Positions 35,852-43,593 of a DNA stretch of 64,000 nucleotides are shown one piece after another (the stretch's first letter is position 1; every line of letters starts with the position of its first letter). Source of the stretch: Thermotoga neapolitana DSM 4359 (GTDB taxonomy: Bacteria > Thermotogota > Thermotogae > Thermotogales > Thermotogaceae). Made by a program: the position numbers and the translations under genes. The notes under the pieces are model-generated. The model worked only from the letters and a program-made list of their open reading frames with translations. It had not been told where the DNA came from and did not search any database. Location: NCBI RefSeq assembly GCF_000018945.1, contig NC_011978.1, positions 1,458,729 to 1,522,728 of the forward strand. The letters are read 5' to 3'.

Positions 35852-36991
35852 TCAGCCAAACTCTTCCGGAGGATCGGAAAGTCCAAATTCGTGCAAAATC
35901 GCCTTCACGATACGATCTGATGCTTTTCCGTCTCCAAAAGGGTTCACCGCCCCCCGTGCCATCTTCTGGTAGAGTCCTTCATCGGTGAGGAGTCGTTCTG
36001 CGATCTCGAATATCCTTTCTTCTTCCACACCACCGAGGACGGCAACACCCGCCTCTATAGCCTCGGGCCTTTCTGTCTCCCTTCGAAGTACGATGACCGG
36101 CTTTCCAAGGGCCGGGGCTTCCTCTTGTATCCCACCAGAATCCGTCATGATGAGATAGCATCTTGCCATCAGATTGTGCATGTCTATCACGTTCACCGGA
36201 TCGATCAAAAGCACCCTTTCCGTGTCTCCGAGGATTGGAAACACGATCTCCCTGACGGCGGGGTTCATGTGAACCGGATAGATCACCTTCACATCGTCGA
36301 ACCTCTCAACGATTCTCTTCACCGCCCTGCATATGTTCTTCAGGGGTTCTCCTATGTTTTCTCTTCTGTGTGAGGTGAGAAGGATGTATCTTGCAGAAGA
36401 GAAATCCTCATTTCTGAGAACGGGATTTTCAAAGACGTAATTGTCCCTCACGGTGTACCTGAGGGCGTCGATCACCGTGTTTCCCGTCACGTAGATCTTT
36501 CCCATAACGTTTTCCTTCAAAAGATTCTCTCTGTTCCTCTTCGTGGGAGCAAAATGCAGAGTTGCAAGAACGCCAGTGAGCCTTCTGTTGATCTCTTCAG
36601 GAAAAGGTGAGTACCTGTCGTTCGTTCTCAGCCCCGCTTCGACATGGCCAACGGGTATTCTGTGATAGAAGGCTGCAAGCGCCCCGACGAACGTGGTCGT
36701 TGTGTCTCCCTGAACCAGAACAACGTCGGGCTTCACCTCTTCAATCAGGTTATAGAGGCCAGAAAGGGCGTTCACCGTTATATCTGAGAGGGTCTGCCTT
36801 TCTTTCATGATGTTCAGGTCGTAGTCCGGTTCTATGTTGAAGACCTCGAGCACCTGATCGAGCATCTCCCTGTGCTGGGCCGTCACACAGACAACACTCT
36901 CCACGTTTGACTCTTTCTCGAGTTTTTTCACCAGTGGAGCCATCTTTATTGCCTCGGGCCTTGTGCCGAAAATGCTGAGAACTCTGATCAC
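35852..36991 (-). CDS. wecB: UDP-N-acetylglucosamine 2-epimerase (non-hydrolysing)
   Basis: A 379-residue epimerase making UDP-ManNAc from UDP-GlcNAc. Motifs: FGTRPEAIKMAPLVKKLE, TAQHREMLDQVLEVF, VLVQGDTTTTFVGALAAFY, HVEAGLRTNDRYSPFPEE, and the C-terminal MTDSGGIQEEAPALGKPVIVLRRETERPE. The GTG start follows AGGAGGTGTAGAAC. It feeds cell-wall polysaccharide synthesis, together with the divergent manC gene. Confidence 0.95.
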   Translation of the reverse strand: MIRVLSIFGTRPEAIKMAPLVKKLEKESNVESVVCVTAQHREMLDQVLEVFNIEPDYDLNIMKERQTLSDITVNALSGLYNLIEEVKPDVVLVQGDTTTTFVGALAAFYHRIPVGHVEAGLRTNDRYSPFPEEINRRLTGVLATLHFAPTKRNRENLLKENVMGKIYVTGNTVIDALRYTVRDNYVFENPVLRNEDFSSARYILLTSHRRENIGEPLKNICRAVKRIVERFDDVKVIYPVHMNPAVREIVFPILGDTERVLLIDPVNVIDMHNLMARCYLIMTDSGGIQEEAPALGKPVIVLRRETERPEAIEAGVAVLGGVEEERIFEIAERLLTDEGLYQKMARGAVNPFGDGKASDRIVKAILHEFGLSDPPEEFG

Positions 36992-37004
36992 GTTCTACAC
37001 CTCC

Positions 37005-37017
37005 TGTTAAAATTGTA
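37005..37017. promoter_or_regulatory. overlapping divergent -10 elements of wecB and manC
   Basis: In the 43-base gap, TAAAAT (37008-37013, plus strand) and TACAAT (37017-37012, minus strand) are -10-like and share two bases. Both -35 regions would fall inside the neighbouring coding sequences or leader, so simultaneous use of both promoters seems impossible. Confidence 0.5.
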
Positions 37018-37034
37018 CACGAGGAGGTGAAACG

Positions 37035-38042
37035 GTGAAAGCACTGATCCTGGCTGGAGGATCTGGAGAAAGATTCTGGCCTTTTTCCACTCCGGAAACT
37101 CCAAAACAGTTCCTCAAACTTTTCGGTGACAAAAGTCTCATAAGGTGGACATTCGAGCGCGTTTTGAAAAGGCTCGACCCGAAAGACGTGATCGTTGTAA
37201 CCCACAGAGACTACGTCGAAAGAACAAAAGAAGAACTTCCAGAACTTCCACCGGAGAACATCATCGCAGAACCACTGAAGAAGAACACCGCCCCTGCGTG
37301 CTTTGTTGGAACAAAACTTGCCGAAGACGATGAGCCCGTTCTGGTCCTGCCGGCAGATCACAGAATTTCCGATGTGGAGAAGTTCTGGGAAACTATGGAG
37401 AAAGCCCTCGATGCCGTGGAAAAGTATGGAGGTCTCTTCACGTTCGGAATCGTTCCGACAAGACCGGAGACCGGCTACGGATACATAGAAGTTGGGAAAG
37501 AACTGGAAGATGGCGTGCACGAGGTTGCTCAGTTCAGGGAAAAACCCGATCTTGAGACTGCAAAGAGATTCCTGGAGAGTGGAAGGTTCCTCTGGAATAG
37601 TGGGATGTTTCTCTGGAAGGCAAAAGAATTCATCGAGGAGGTAAAGGTTTGTGAACCTGCCATATACGAACACCTGAAGGATGTGGATCCGAGGGATTTC
37701 GAAGCGATGAAGAAAGCCTACGAGAAAGTACCATCGATCAGTGTGGACTACGCGGTCATGGAAAGGTCAAAGAAGGTTCGCGTTGTGAAAGCAGATTTTG
37801 AGTGGTCCGACGTTGGGAACTGGTCCTCGGTGAGAGAGATAGAGGGTTACACAGAGGAATCGGAGAATGTGGTACTCGTGGACAGCGAACGTGTCTTCGT
37901 GAAACCCCATGACAAACCAATAGCCATCGTGGGTCTTTCGGATGTGATCGTGATCGACACTCCCAACGGGATATTGATCTGCAAAGAAGAACACGCACAG
38001 AAAGTGAGGGAAGTGGTCAGGAAACTCTTTCGTACCTCCTGA
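37035..38042 (+). CDS. manC: mannose-1-phosphate guanylyltransferase
   Basis: A 335-residue nucleotidyltransferase forming GDP-mannose. N-terminal LAGGSGERFWPFSTPETPKQFLKLFG is the signature, followed by EPLKKNTAPAC, VLPADHRI, and ETGYGYIEVG; EKP in FREKPDLETA and the WNSGMFLWKA motif are typical. It has only the transferase domain (no C-terminal phosphomannose isomerase domain). The GTG follows AGGAGGTGAAACG. Its last 26 bases overlap the MFS gene on the other strand. Confidence 0.94.
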   Translation: MKALILAGGSGERFWPFSTPETPKQFLKLFGDKSLIRWTFERVLKRLDPKDVIVVTHRDYVERTKEELPELPPENIIAEPLKKNTAPACFVGTKLAEDDEPVLVLPADHRISDVEKFWETMEKALDAVEKYGGLFTFGIVPTRPETGYGYIEVGKELEDGVHEVAQFREKPDLETAKRFLESGRFLWNSGMFLWKAKEFIEEVKVCEPAIYEHLKDVDPRDFEAMKKAYEKVPSISVDYAVMERSKKVRVVKADFEWSDVGNWSSVREIEGYTEESENVVLVDSERVFVKPHDKPIAIVGLSDVIVIDTPNGILICKEEHAQKVREVVRKLFRTS

Positions 38043-39126
38043 GAAAGAGAAAGACGAGAAGAGAAACGACCATAGGAACCAGTCCAAAGATTCTGTACGC
38101 ACCGATCATACCAAGGCTTTCTGCGAGTATTCCACCGGTGGACGATCCAACGAACGGCCCTATTCCCATGGCGATCCAGAAGTATTTTTGTGCTCTGATC
38201 CTTGCGGGACCGAACGTGCGAATGAGTGACATCATGGAGTAATAGATCACGATGTAGGTCCAGCCCTGAAGCAACTGCACCATCAGGAGAGAAGACGGAG
38301 AATTCGCCATGGTAACGAGAAGATTCCTGAGACCAACAACGAACACCCCTGACGAGAGCAAGAAACCCACACCGAGTTTTCCCACGATCTCATCGGCCCA
38401 TAGAAGAAACGGTGTCTCCGTGATGGCCATCAAAGAAAGTGCTAGACTCGCAAGAGAGACATCGTATCCCCTCTCTTCTATCAGAACGGGCAGAAAAACG
38501 AAGTTGAAGTTGTTTGCAGCTATACCAAAGATCACCACCGGAAGAAGAAGCCAGAAGAAGATCGGCAAGGGCTTTTTGCTCCTGCTCTTTTCTTCGTCTC
38601 CCAGTTCAACCTCGTCCACTTTCTTCAAAACAAAAAAGGTGAGTATCATGAGAGATGCAAAGACAACGAATATCACAACGTATCCTATTCTGATCAATGC
38701 ACTCATCAACAGTGCCGTGAAAGAAAAACCGAACGTTCCAAAGAGTCTGATCCTGCCGTAGTTCATCCTCGACTGGTGCGTGATGTCTACGATCACAGAC
38801 TCTGCAAGAGGCGCCGTTGCTGAAAAGAAAAAGGCAAAGATCGCCATGAAGAGAAGCTTCACATAGAACTCTTCGAAGAGAAAAAGGCCCCACAGAAGAA
38901 ATCCAGCGGACAGGATTACTCTTTTCAACCAGTTCACTCTTCCAATAGCGGAGGCGATCTCGAAATTCAGGTGATTTGCATAAAGAGAGGAGATGGGCAT
39001 GATTGCCATCAAAAGGCCGATCTGAGACTTTGCAAGTCCCTCGCTTGCGAGGAATTGGCTCAAAAGTGAATAAACTGCCATCGATCCGTACACGAGAAAT
39101 TCTATCGATACGAGTCTGTATCGCAC
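38017..39126 (-). CDS. MFS transporter, LacY/NHS-like
   Basis: A 369-residue transporter with about 12 hydrophobic segments. ASEGLAKSQIGLLMAIMPISS, HQSRMNYGRIRLFGTFGFSFTALL (the RxRLWGSxGF-like motif of the LacY/nucleoside group) and GLVPMVVSLLVFLFLRRYER are seen. The GTG at 39126 is preferred because GAGGAGG lies six bases upstream; upstream open codons have no good start. Substrate unknown; possibly a sugar or nucleoside symporter. Confidence 0.8.
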   Translation of the reverse strand: MRYRLVSIEFLVYGSMAVYSLLSQFLASEGLAKSQIGLLMAIMPISSLYANHLNFEIASAIGRVNWLKRVILSAGFLLWGLFLFEEFYVKLLFMAIFAFFFSATAPLAESVIVDITHQSRMNYGRIRLFGTFGFSFTALLMSALIRIGYVVIFVVFASLMILTFFVLKKVDEVELGDEEKSRSKKPLPIFFWLLLPVVIFGIAANNFNFVFLPVLIEERGYDVSLASLALSLMAITETPFLLWADEIVGKLGVGFLLSSGVFVVGLRNLLVTMANSPSSLLMVQLLQGWTYIVIYYSMMSLIRTFGPARIRAQKYFWIAMGIGPFVGSSTGGILAESLGMIGAYRIFGLVPMVVSLLVFLFLRRYERVS

Positions 39127-39201
39127 AGAATCCCTCCTCGCACAGGAAAGATTGTAGCACGATGATTCGCATTCAGAACTTTTCAGTTCTGTGAGAAACA
39201 G

Positions 39202-39245
39202 TTGAAAGTACCTCCAGTCTGTAGTAAAATAAATTTGGACCAAAT
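39202..39245 (+). promoter_or_regulatory. promoter with palindrome at the start site of the glutaredoxin gene
   Basis: TTGAAA (39202-39207), 17 bases, TAAAAT (39225-39230) is a good sigma-A promoter. ATTTGG-A-CCAAAT (39233-39245) is a near-perfect palindrome covering the expected transcription start, a natural repressor site. Confidence 0.6.
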
Positions 39246-39268
39246 AGGTAGAAAATGGAGGTGAAAAG

Positions 39269-39511
39269 GTGCAGCACCTGAAAATTAAAATCTACACGAC
39301 GCCGACCTGTCCATACTGTAGAAAGGCAAAAGAGTACTTCAGATCCCTGGGATTGAAATTCAAAGAGGTGGATGTTACGAAGAATCCAAGAGAAGCAGAA
39401 CTCATGGTGAAAAAGACGGGACAGATGGGAGTTCCCGTGATCGAAATCGGAAACAAGATAGTCATCGGATTCGACAAGGCAAAGATCGACAGACTCCTTG
39501 GAATATCTTAA
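39269..39511 (+). CDS. glutaredoxin-like protein
   Basis: An 80-residue thioredoxin-fold protein with the redox motif CPYC (in YTTPTCPYCRKAKEYF), the cis-Pro segment MGVPVIEIG and the glutathione-like site VIGFDKAKIDRLL. It is short enough to be NrdH/Grx3 type. It probably exchanges electrons with thioredoxin reductase rather than glutathione. GTG start seven bases after GGAGGT. Monocistronic, with its own promoter and terminator. Confidence 0.9.
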   Translation: MQHLKIKIYTTPTCPYCRKAKEYFRSLGLKFKEVDVTKNPREAELMVKKTGQMGVPVIEIGNKIVIGFDKAKIDRLLGIS

Positions 39512-39535
39512 GCGGGGACAGCCCCGCTTTACTCT
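39510..39535. terminator. terminator between glutaredoxin and tetR genes
   Basis: AAGCGGGG (39510-39517), loop ACAG, CCCCGCTT (39522-39529), followed by TACTCTTT. It begins at the glutaredoxin stop and ends at the tetR stop, so it may act for both. Confidence 0.75.
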
Positions 39536-40134
39536 TTCAACATGCCCCTCTTTACGATCTTCAGCATCACTTTCACTTCCTCAACAAGGTTTCTGGTATC
39601 TTTCTTCAACTGATCTGGCCTTCCCTGATAGGTTCTGAGATAAATCTCTTCAAACCCCTTGAAAAACCACATCAGAAATTTCAGCGCCACTTCTTCAGTT
39701 ACACCTTCTGCTAGTTTCAGGTCCTCCAGTTTCTCTCTCACAAAACCGAAGAACTTTCCCTGTGCTTTTTCAAGATCGGAGAGGATCTTTCTTCTCAGAT
39801 TCTCGTTTACACCAACAAGCGTCACCAGAAAGTCCGTCTCCTCGGGATGGTTTGCAGAATACTCCAGTTTTTTCTCCATCCACTTTTCCATGAAGTCGAA
39901 GATATCTCTGTTTTTGTTTTCCCTCAAGAAATTCTCAAACTCTCCCTGAAGTTTCTCAACGACGTACCTGTAAGCCTGATGGTAGAGATTTTCTTTACTT
40001 TTGAAGTGATGAAAGATCAAACCCTTGGCCACCCCCGCTCTTTCTGCGATCTCATCGGTTGTGGCCCTTTCATATCCTCTTTTTCCGAACACCTCTATCG
40101 CTGCTTTCAATATCGCTTCTTTCTTCGACAACAC
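39529..40134 (-). CDS. TetR-family regulator (TM1030-like)
   Basis: A 201-residue TetR repressor. The N-terminal helix-turn-helix is ILKAAIEVFGKRGYERATTDEIAERAGVAKGLIFHHFKSKENLYHQAY; the C-terminal half is a ligand-binding helical bundle. It resembles T. maritima TM1030 by memory. GTG at 40134 (four bases after GGAGG) or TTG 40131 are likely starts. It is the last gene of the ABC exporter operon and probably represses that operon through the two palindromes at 41827-41873. Confidence 0.92.
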   Translation of the reverse strand: MLSKKEAILKAAIEVFGKRGYERATTDEIAERAGVAKGLIFHHFKSKENLYHQAYRYVVEKLQGEFENFLRENKNRDIFDFMEKWMEKKLEYSANHPEETDFLVTLVGVNENLRRKILSDLEKAQGKFFGFVREKLEDLKLAEGVTEEVALKFLMWFFKGFEEIYLRTYQGRPDQLKKDTRNLVEEVKVMLKIVKRGMLKE

Positions 40135-40144
40135 GATCCCTCCA

Positions 40145-40936
40145 TCAGACGAGGATGTCCTTTCGTGAGAAAAAAGCAACTGTGATGATCAAAAGTGATA
40201 CATTCACCAGCGCAAAGAAGAGCCCGGAGTATTCAGGAAATCCATATCTTATGATCTTTGAAGGGTCTGCGTAAGAGAAGGGGGTGAAGTACTTCAAAAA
40301 TTCAGCAGAATCTGTGAGTTTTGAGATCATATTCAGCACGTACAGAACGAAGGTTGTGCCAAGACCGAGTGAAAGGGCGTTGTCTGATCTCAGGGCACCC
40401 ACAAGAAAAGAGATGTTCATGAGGGTAATGTGAAGTATCGTCTGACTGAGAGCGAAAACGGTGAATCTACCTATCTCCACGGGAGATGAACTGTAGGCGT
40501 TTGCAAAGAAAAACAGACTCGTGAACAAAAGCACGTCAAAAATGAGGATGTGTATCAGTGACGAGGCAAATTTCGACAGGACCACTTCGTACCTTGTGAT
40601 GGGTTTTGAGAGGAGAAACTCCATGGTCTTTTCGTTTTCTTCCCTTGAGATGCTTCTCACTCCGGTCAGGGACGCAAAAACTCCTCCCACAAGTGTCACA
40701 TAGATACTCGACACCATCGCAAGATAGTTCATGATGTTGGAAAAGTCCATATCCTCCAGCCCAAAGAGTTTCACAAAGGCTTTCGGCATGACTCTTATCC
40801 ATCTGGTTATGAGCTCTGTTTCTTTTGCCATGCTTGGATAGAACGCAGCGTACATGAACTGAAGAAGTATCAAGACAATCGTCCACGCGAGTGTACTTTT
40901 TATGTATCTCTTCAAATCCCATCTGAGAACGTTCAT
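40145..40936 (-). CDS. ABC-2 type exporter permease
   Basis: A 263-residue membrane protein with six hydrophobic segments and the ABC-2 permease segment GVFASLTGVRSISREENEKTMEFLLSKPITRYEVVLSKF. The ATG overlaps the ATPase gene by four bases. Together with that ATPase it would form a drug or lipid exporter controlled by the following TetR gene; the partner ATPase gene is frameshifted here, so function in this strain is doubtful. Confidence 0.88.
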   Translation of the reverse strand: MNVLRWDLKRYIKSTLAWTIVLILLQFMYAAFYPSMAKETELITRWIRVMPKAFVKLFGLEDMDFSNIMNYLAMVSSIYVTLVGGVFASLTGVRSISREENEKTMEFLLSKPITRYEVVLSKFASSLIHILIFDVLLFTSLFFFANAYSSSPVEIGRFTVFALSQTILHITLMNISFLVGALRSDNALSLGLGTTFVLYVLNMISKLTDSAEFLKYFTPFSYADPSKIIRYGFPEYSGLFFALVNVSLLIITVAFFSRKDILV

Positions 40937-41813
40937 TTCTCTCCCTCCCTGTAGTAGGACATGAAGATCTCCTCAAGAGAAGGTTCCTCCACCCAGAAAT
41001 CAGATGGTTTCAATCTCTGAAGAATTTCTATGAGTTTCTCTGTTGTTCCAGAGAAAAGAAACTCCGCAACGCTGTTTTCGATCTTCAGGTGAACCACTTC
41101 AGGGAGTTTCTCCAGCATCTCAAAGTTTCCCTCTCTGATCCTTACTACCTTGTACTTTTCTTTCTTAAGGTTCTCCACACTTTCTATCTTGACGATCCTT
41201 CCGTTCTTTATCATCGCAACCCGATCGCAGAGTCTCTCGACCTCGCTGAGTATGTGGGAAGAGAAGAAGATCGTGGTGCCTCTTTCTTTCTCCTCCTTCA
41301 AGATCTCGAAGAATGTGCTCTGAACGATGGGATCAAGGCCGTTCGTTGGCTCATCCAGGATGAGAAGTTTTGGCCTGTGCATCAGAGCCTGAACGATCGC
41401 TACCTTCTTTCTGTTTCCCATGGAAAGTTCTCTGATACGTTTTCCCGTGTCCAGCGAAAAGATGTTGCATAGTTTTTTCACGTAGCTCTCATCAACGCTT
41501 TCGTAAAAACTCGATGAGTACCTGAGAAACTCCTCCACCGTCACCTCGGGATAGAAACTCACCTCTCCTGGAATGTAACCAACACCCTTTCTGATCTCTT
41601 TTCCTTCTTTCACAACATCCCTGCCGAATATGCTGGCACGACCGGACGTCGGAAAGATTAGACCAAGAAGCAGTCTTATTGTGGTGGTCTTCCCGGCACC
41701 GTTTGGCCGATGAAACCGAATATCTCTCCCTCTTCAACCGAAAAGGTCACACCTTCTACACCTCGGGACTTTCCGTAGTACTTGGTGAGATTTTCTGCCT
41801 CGATCACAGGCAT
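40933..41813 (-). pseudogene. ABC transporter ATPase, frameshift in Walker A
   Basis: The gene begins at ATG 41813 after GGGAGGTGTGAAC (MPVIEAENLTKYYGKSRGVEGVTFSVEEGEIFGFIG) but at about 41705-41708 one G (C on the coding strand) appears to be missing. With an extra C the coding strand reads GGC CCA AAC GGT GCC GGG AAG ACC, the expected Walker A GPNGAGKT; as given it shifts to another frame. The remaining frame from 41613 down to 40933 keeps the signature LSMGNRKKVAIVQAL, Walker B LLILDEPTNGLDP and the H-loop FFSSHI, but cannot bind ATP. Either a real null mutation or a single-base sequencing error in a G run. Confidence 0.85.
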
Positions 41814-41826
41814 GTTCACACCTCCC

Positions 41827-41873
41827 TGACTGTCTGGTCAGTCACATCGTATCATGAATTGACTAATGAGTCA
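41827..41873 (-). promoter_or_regulatory. twin TetR operators and promoter of the ABC exporter operon
   Basis: TGAC-N6-GTCA occurs twice, at 41827-41840 and 41860-41873, with centres 33 bases apart (about three helical turns). On the minus strand TTGACT (41874-41869), 17 bases, TACGAT (41851-41846) is a good promoter; one operator covers the -35 and the other lies just downstream of the start site. Confidence 0.7.
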
Positions 41874-41934
41874 ATCTTGAAAGAAAAGTCCAATTTGTCT
41901 CTCCATTGATTTAGCAGTTTTCAATGTACATTAC

Positions 41935-43365
41935 TTAATTTCTCTTACTCGGTTTCTTCCAGAGATTTTCATACGGTATATCCGTTACTTCCTCACACAT
42001 CTTTTTCACTTCATCGTTGACTGACGACTTGTCACCTGTTTCTTTAAGCCTTTTCAGTTCCTGCACCAGAACTCTGTGAATCTCAGGGGTTATCTTATAT
42101 TTAAAGGAAAAGATAATACCAATCAGTATTAAAGCGATTGGGACGTACGAGACCAGAATCTTCATTCCTAGCAACGTTTGTGGTGTTTGAGAGACATTGG
42201 GTGTATATCCTATCAAGTCAAGCGCAACTCCTATCATAAAGAGTGTGAAAGCCTGCACAAGTTTCCTTATGAGGGTCATCATTCCTGAGTAAAGTCCAGC
42301 CCTGTTTTCCGATGTTATAAGTTCGTCCACATCAGCAACTGTTGGAAGCATAGCCCATGGAATCATAACTCCTGCCGAGAGGCCAGCCCCGATAATGACG
42401 CAGTCTATCAGAATGAGAGATGTGGGAGAGTTTGATGACAGGAATGATAGTAGGATCATTCCTGCTCCCCACAAAGAAAGACCGGTTCTATACGCTACAG
42501 CTTGTCCAAACACATTTGATATTCTGACATACAAAGGTAAGAAAATTATCTGTGTTATAAGAACACTTCCCATGGCAAGCGAAAACATATGTTCTTTGTT
42601 AAGATAATATGTTAGATAGTATATCAATAGAGCCATCATTATGTCCATAGCAGTGTAAGCCGATATGTACATGGCAATATGTGTTCTGAAAACCCTGTTT
42701 TTGAAGACAGAAAATAAATTTCCGGAAACCTTTTGGATTGTTCCTGTCCTTGTCTCTTCTTTTGTTCCCAGGAAAACGAACAACCACGGAGAAGCATATA
42801 TGATACCGAAGATTATTCCCATCCTGAAATAGCCTTCGGCAGGAGTACTGGCTGAGTCGACAATAAGTTTTGGTATTGTTCCAGAAATCAAAGCAGAAAG
42901 CTGAGAAAAAATCATCCTCGCTCCAGAAAGCCTTGTTCTAATTCGATAATCTCTACTCATATCTGCAACTAGGGCACTGTACGGTACCATGACCATTGTA
43001 TAAACAGTGGAAAAGAAGATATACGCAAATAAATAGTACAGGAAAGTTCGAATTTGAGATTCTGAGATGAAAGGATACCAGAGAATAGAAAAGCTTATGA
43101 ATATGGGAATTATACCTATTAAGAAATAGATTCTTCTTCTTCCAAAACGAGATTTTGTGTTGTCGGAAATGTAACCCATCAATGGATCAGAAAGAGCATC
43201 CCATATCTTTCCAACAATCAAAACAAGTCCTGCCAGGGTTGGGTTTAATCCTACGATGTCAGTCAAAAATAGCAGAAATAAGGTTCCTATTACAACAAAG
43301 GATCCACCCCCAAAAATGTCTCCTAGACCATAGAGAAGGATGTTCTTGAATCCTACTTTCTTCAT
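41935..43365 (-). CDS. GPH-family sugar:cation symporter (MelB/YihO/YihP-like)
   Basis: A 476-residue transporter with 12 hydrophobic segments. GKIWDALSDPLMGYISDNTKSRFGRRRIYFLIG (with cation-site DALSDPLMG), VPYSALVADMSRDYRIRTRLSGARM and AGVMIPWAMLPTVADVDE are the GPH family hallmarks. E. coli sulfoquinovose importers YihO and YihP belong to this family, as do melibiose and xyloside carriers. AAAGGAGGATTGGC precedes the ATG. It is divergent from the ABC transporter operon across a 228-base regulatory gap and probably shares the GntR control. Whether it takes up the same substrate or an intermediate is unknown. Confidence 0.85.
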   Translation of the reverse strand: MKKVGFKNILLYGLGDIFGGGSFVVIGTLFLLFLTDIVGLNPTLAGLVLIVGKIWDALSDPLMGYISDNTKSRFGRRRIYFLIGIIPIFISFSILWYPFISESQIRTFLYYLFAYIFFSTVYTMVMVPYSALVADMSRDYRIRTRLSGARMIFSQLSALISGTIPKLIVDSASTPAEGYFRMGIIFGIIYASPWLFVFLGTKEETRTGTIQKVSGNLFSVFKNRVFRTHIAMYISAYTAMDIMMALLIYYLTYYLNKEHMFSLAMGSVLITQIIFLPLYVRISNVFGQAVAYRTGLSLWGAGMILLSFLSSNSPTSLILIDCVIIGAGLSAGVMIPWAMLPTVADVDELITSENRAGLYSGMMTLIRKLVQAFTLFMIGVALDLIGYTPNVSQTPQTLLGMKILVSYVPIALILIGIIFSFKYKITPEIHRVLVQELKRLKETGDKSSVNDEVKKMCEEVTDIPYENLWKKPSKRN

Positions 43366-43407
43366 GCCAATCCTCCTTTCTTTATAAATTAGTTACAGTA
43401 CTTATGT

Positions 43408-43557
43408 TCTCCGGTATACAAGTATTACAAATTTTTCCCATTAAAGTCAACCGTTAACAAACAGACATTATTCAACCCTATTTCGTCACAATTTCCACCG
43501 ATAGGTAATAATAGATTAAAACAACACTTGACAAACTGGTATTACCAAATATATAAT
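43408..43557 (+). promoter_or_regulatory. consensus promoter of the catabolic operon with GntR operator in the spacer
   Basis: TTGACA (43528-43533), 18 bases, TATAAT (43552-43557) is a perfect -35/-10 pair. TGGT-ATT-ACCA (43537-43547), a perfect palindrome, sits in the spacer. A related site, CCGGTATACAAG, lies at 43411-43422 in the leader of the divergent symporter gene, and TTGGTAT/ATACCAA half-sites also occur at 55261-55279 before gntR. Repression by the GntR protein is inferred from these shared sequences. Other bases of the 43366-43593 gap show nothing more. Confidence 0.7.
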
Positions 43558-43593
43558 TAGAAACGATCTGATCCTATTCAAGGGGGGATTAGC

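Noticed and set aside
36750-37673. Minus-strand frame of 307 codons
   Set aside because: Lies across wecB and manC on the opposite strand to manC and has no recognisable domain.
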